Shown here: piece by piece, positions 63,884 through 64,000 of the stretch | How positions within the stretch are numbered: position 1 is the stretch's first letter | Layout: each line of letters begins with the position of its first letter | Assembly: GCF_900497805.2 (NCBI RefSeq) | Contig: NW_020954636.1 | Location: 3,095,363 to 3,159,362, forward strand | Direction: 5' to 3' | Length of the DNA: 64,000 nt | Source: Vombatus ursinus | Taxonomy: Eukaryota; Chordata; Mammalia; Diprotodontia; Vombatidae | Made by a program: the position numbers and the translations under genes | The notes under the pieces: model-generated | Seen by the model: the letters and a program-made list of their open reading frames with translations, nothing else | The model's database searches: none | What the model was told of the DNA's origin: nothing

Positions 63884-64000
63884 TTGTTGTTCAGATATTT
63901 CAGTCATGTCTAACTCTCTGTGACTCCATTTGGGGTTTTATTGGCAAAGACACTGGTGAGATTTGCCATTTCTTTCTGCAGCTCATTTTACAAATGAGGA
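63884..64000 (-). mobile_element. MAR1 SINE, cut by the window end
   Basis: Reversed MAR1 3' part: TTGTTGTTCAGATATTTCAG, TCATGTCTAACTCTCTGTGAC, TTTGGGGTTTTATTGGC, AAAGACACTGGTGAG and CAGCTCATTTTAC. The TTGTTGTT start is the reversed (AAC)n end typical of RTE-mobilised SINEs. Confidence 0.92.

Noticed and set aside
1-64000. CRISPR arrays, operons, riboswitches, prokaryotic terminators, tRNA or rRNA genes
   Set aside because: Nothing of the kind was seen. tRNA-like A and B boxes occur only as SINE heads, and the spaced repeats are eukaryotic microsatellites or transposons.

Overview
The window looks like marsupial (metatherian) nuclear DNA from a gene-poor, AT-rich, repeat-saturated region. 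The clearest sign is the mix of interspersed repeats: tRNA-headed SINEs of the MAR1, MON1 and WSINE1 type (A-box-like TGGCACAGTGG, B-box-like GTTCAAATCC, then the CORE/MIR string AGCTGTGTGACC), MAR1 tails resembling the 3' end of RTE/Bov-B LINEs, and L1 3' ends of the marsupial form. Beneath them are many old L2, L3/CR1 and MIR copies. I could not decide between an American opossum and an Australian lineage; the TSD-bounded WSINE1-like copies lean slightly to the latter. Family names come from memory of consensus sequences, not from a library search.

I found no host protein-coding gene, no exon with convincing splice sites, no CpG island and no RNA gene. Almost every open frame longer than 60 codons is a chance frame over a repeat (poly-GT, poly-GA, SINE, MIR or L2). 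The exceptions are element-derived: a 124-codon frame from a hAT transposase (25875-26249, minus) and a 70-codon stretch of L1 ORF2 (59762-59971, plus). One further frame (46803-47018, minus) is unexplained.

Layout. 1-13 kb: a probable L1 3' end, a 452-bp direct repeat pair, L2 and MIR/MON1 copies, and a near-perfect 110-bp inverted duplication (8013-8122 and 8981-9090). 13-25 kb: MAR1 copies, MIRs, a solo LTR (19548-20089) and an L1 3' end. 25-35 kb: hAT transposase remnant, L1 with a nested SINE, a CR1-type LINE carrying its own inverted internal duplication (29314-29538 and 30047-30280), long L2 copies, and a short LTR 3'-end copy with perfect target-site duplications. 35-49 kb: L2 in antisense with a MON1 inside, two more solo LTRs (42301-42943, 44679-45214), hAT MITE-like copies and SINEs. 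49-56 kb: a solo LTR (50667-51199), MIR/MON1, L2 and L3/CR1. 56.1-61.5 kb: one L1 insertion bounded by a 17-bp target-site duplication, with ORF1 and ORF2 remnants, a three-unit 60-bp tandem repeat and a nested SINE. 61.5-64 kb: MIR, a probable LTR, L2, and a MAR1 cut by the window end.

The biology is element dynamics rather than gene function: L1-type and RTE-type machinery mobilising SINEs in trans, probable L1-mediated retrocopying of an LTR-terminated transcript, solo-LTR formation, and two local inverted duplications that point to template switching. Several unassigned AT-rich blocks could be conserved non-coding elements, but that cannot be judged from one genome.
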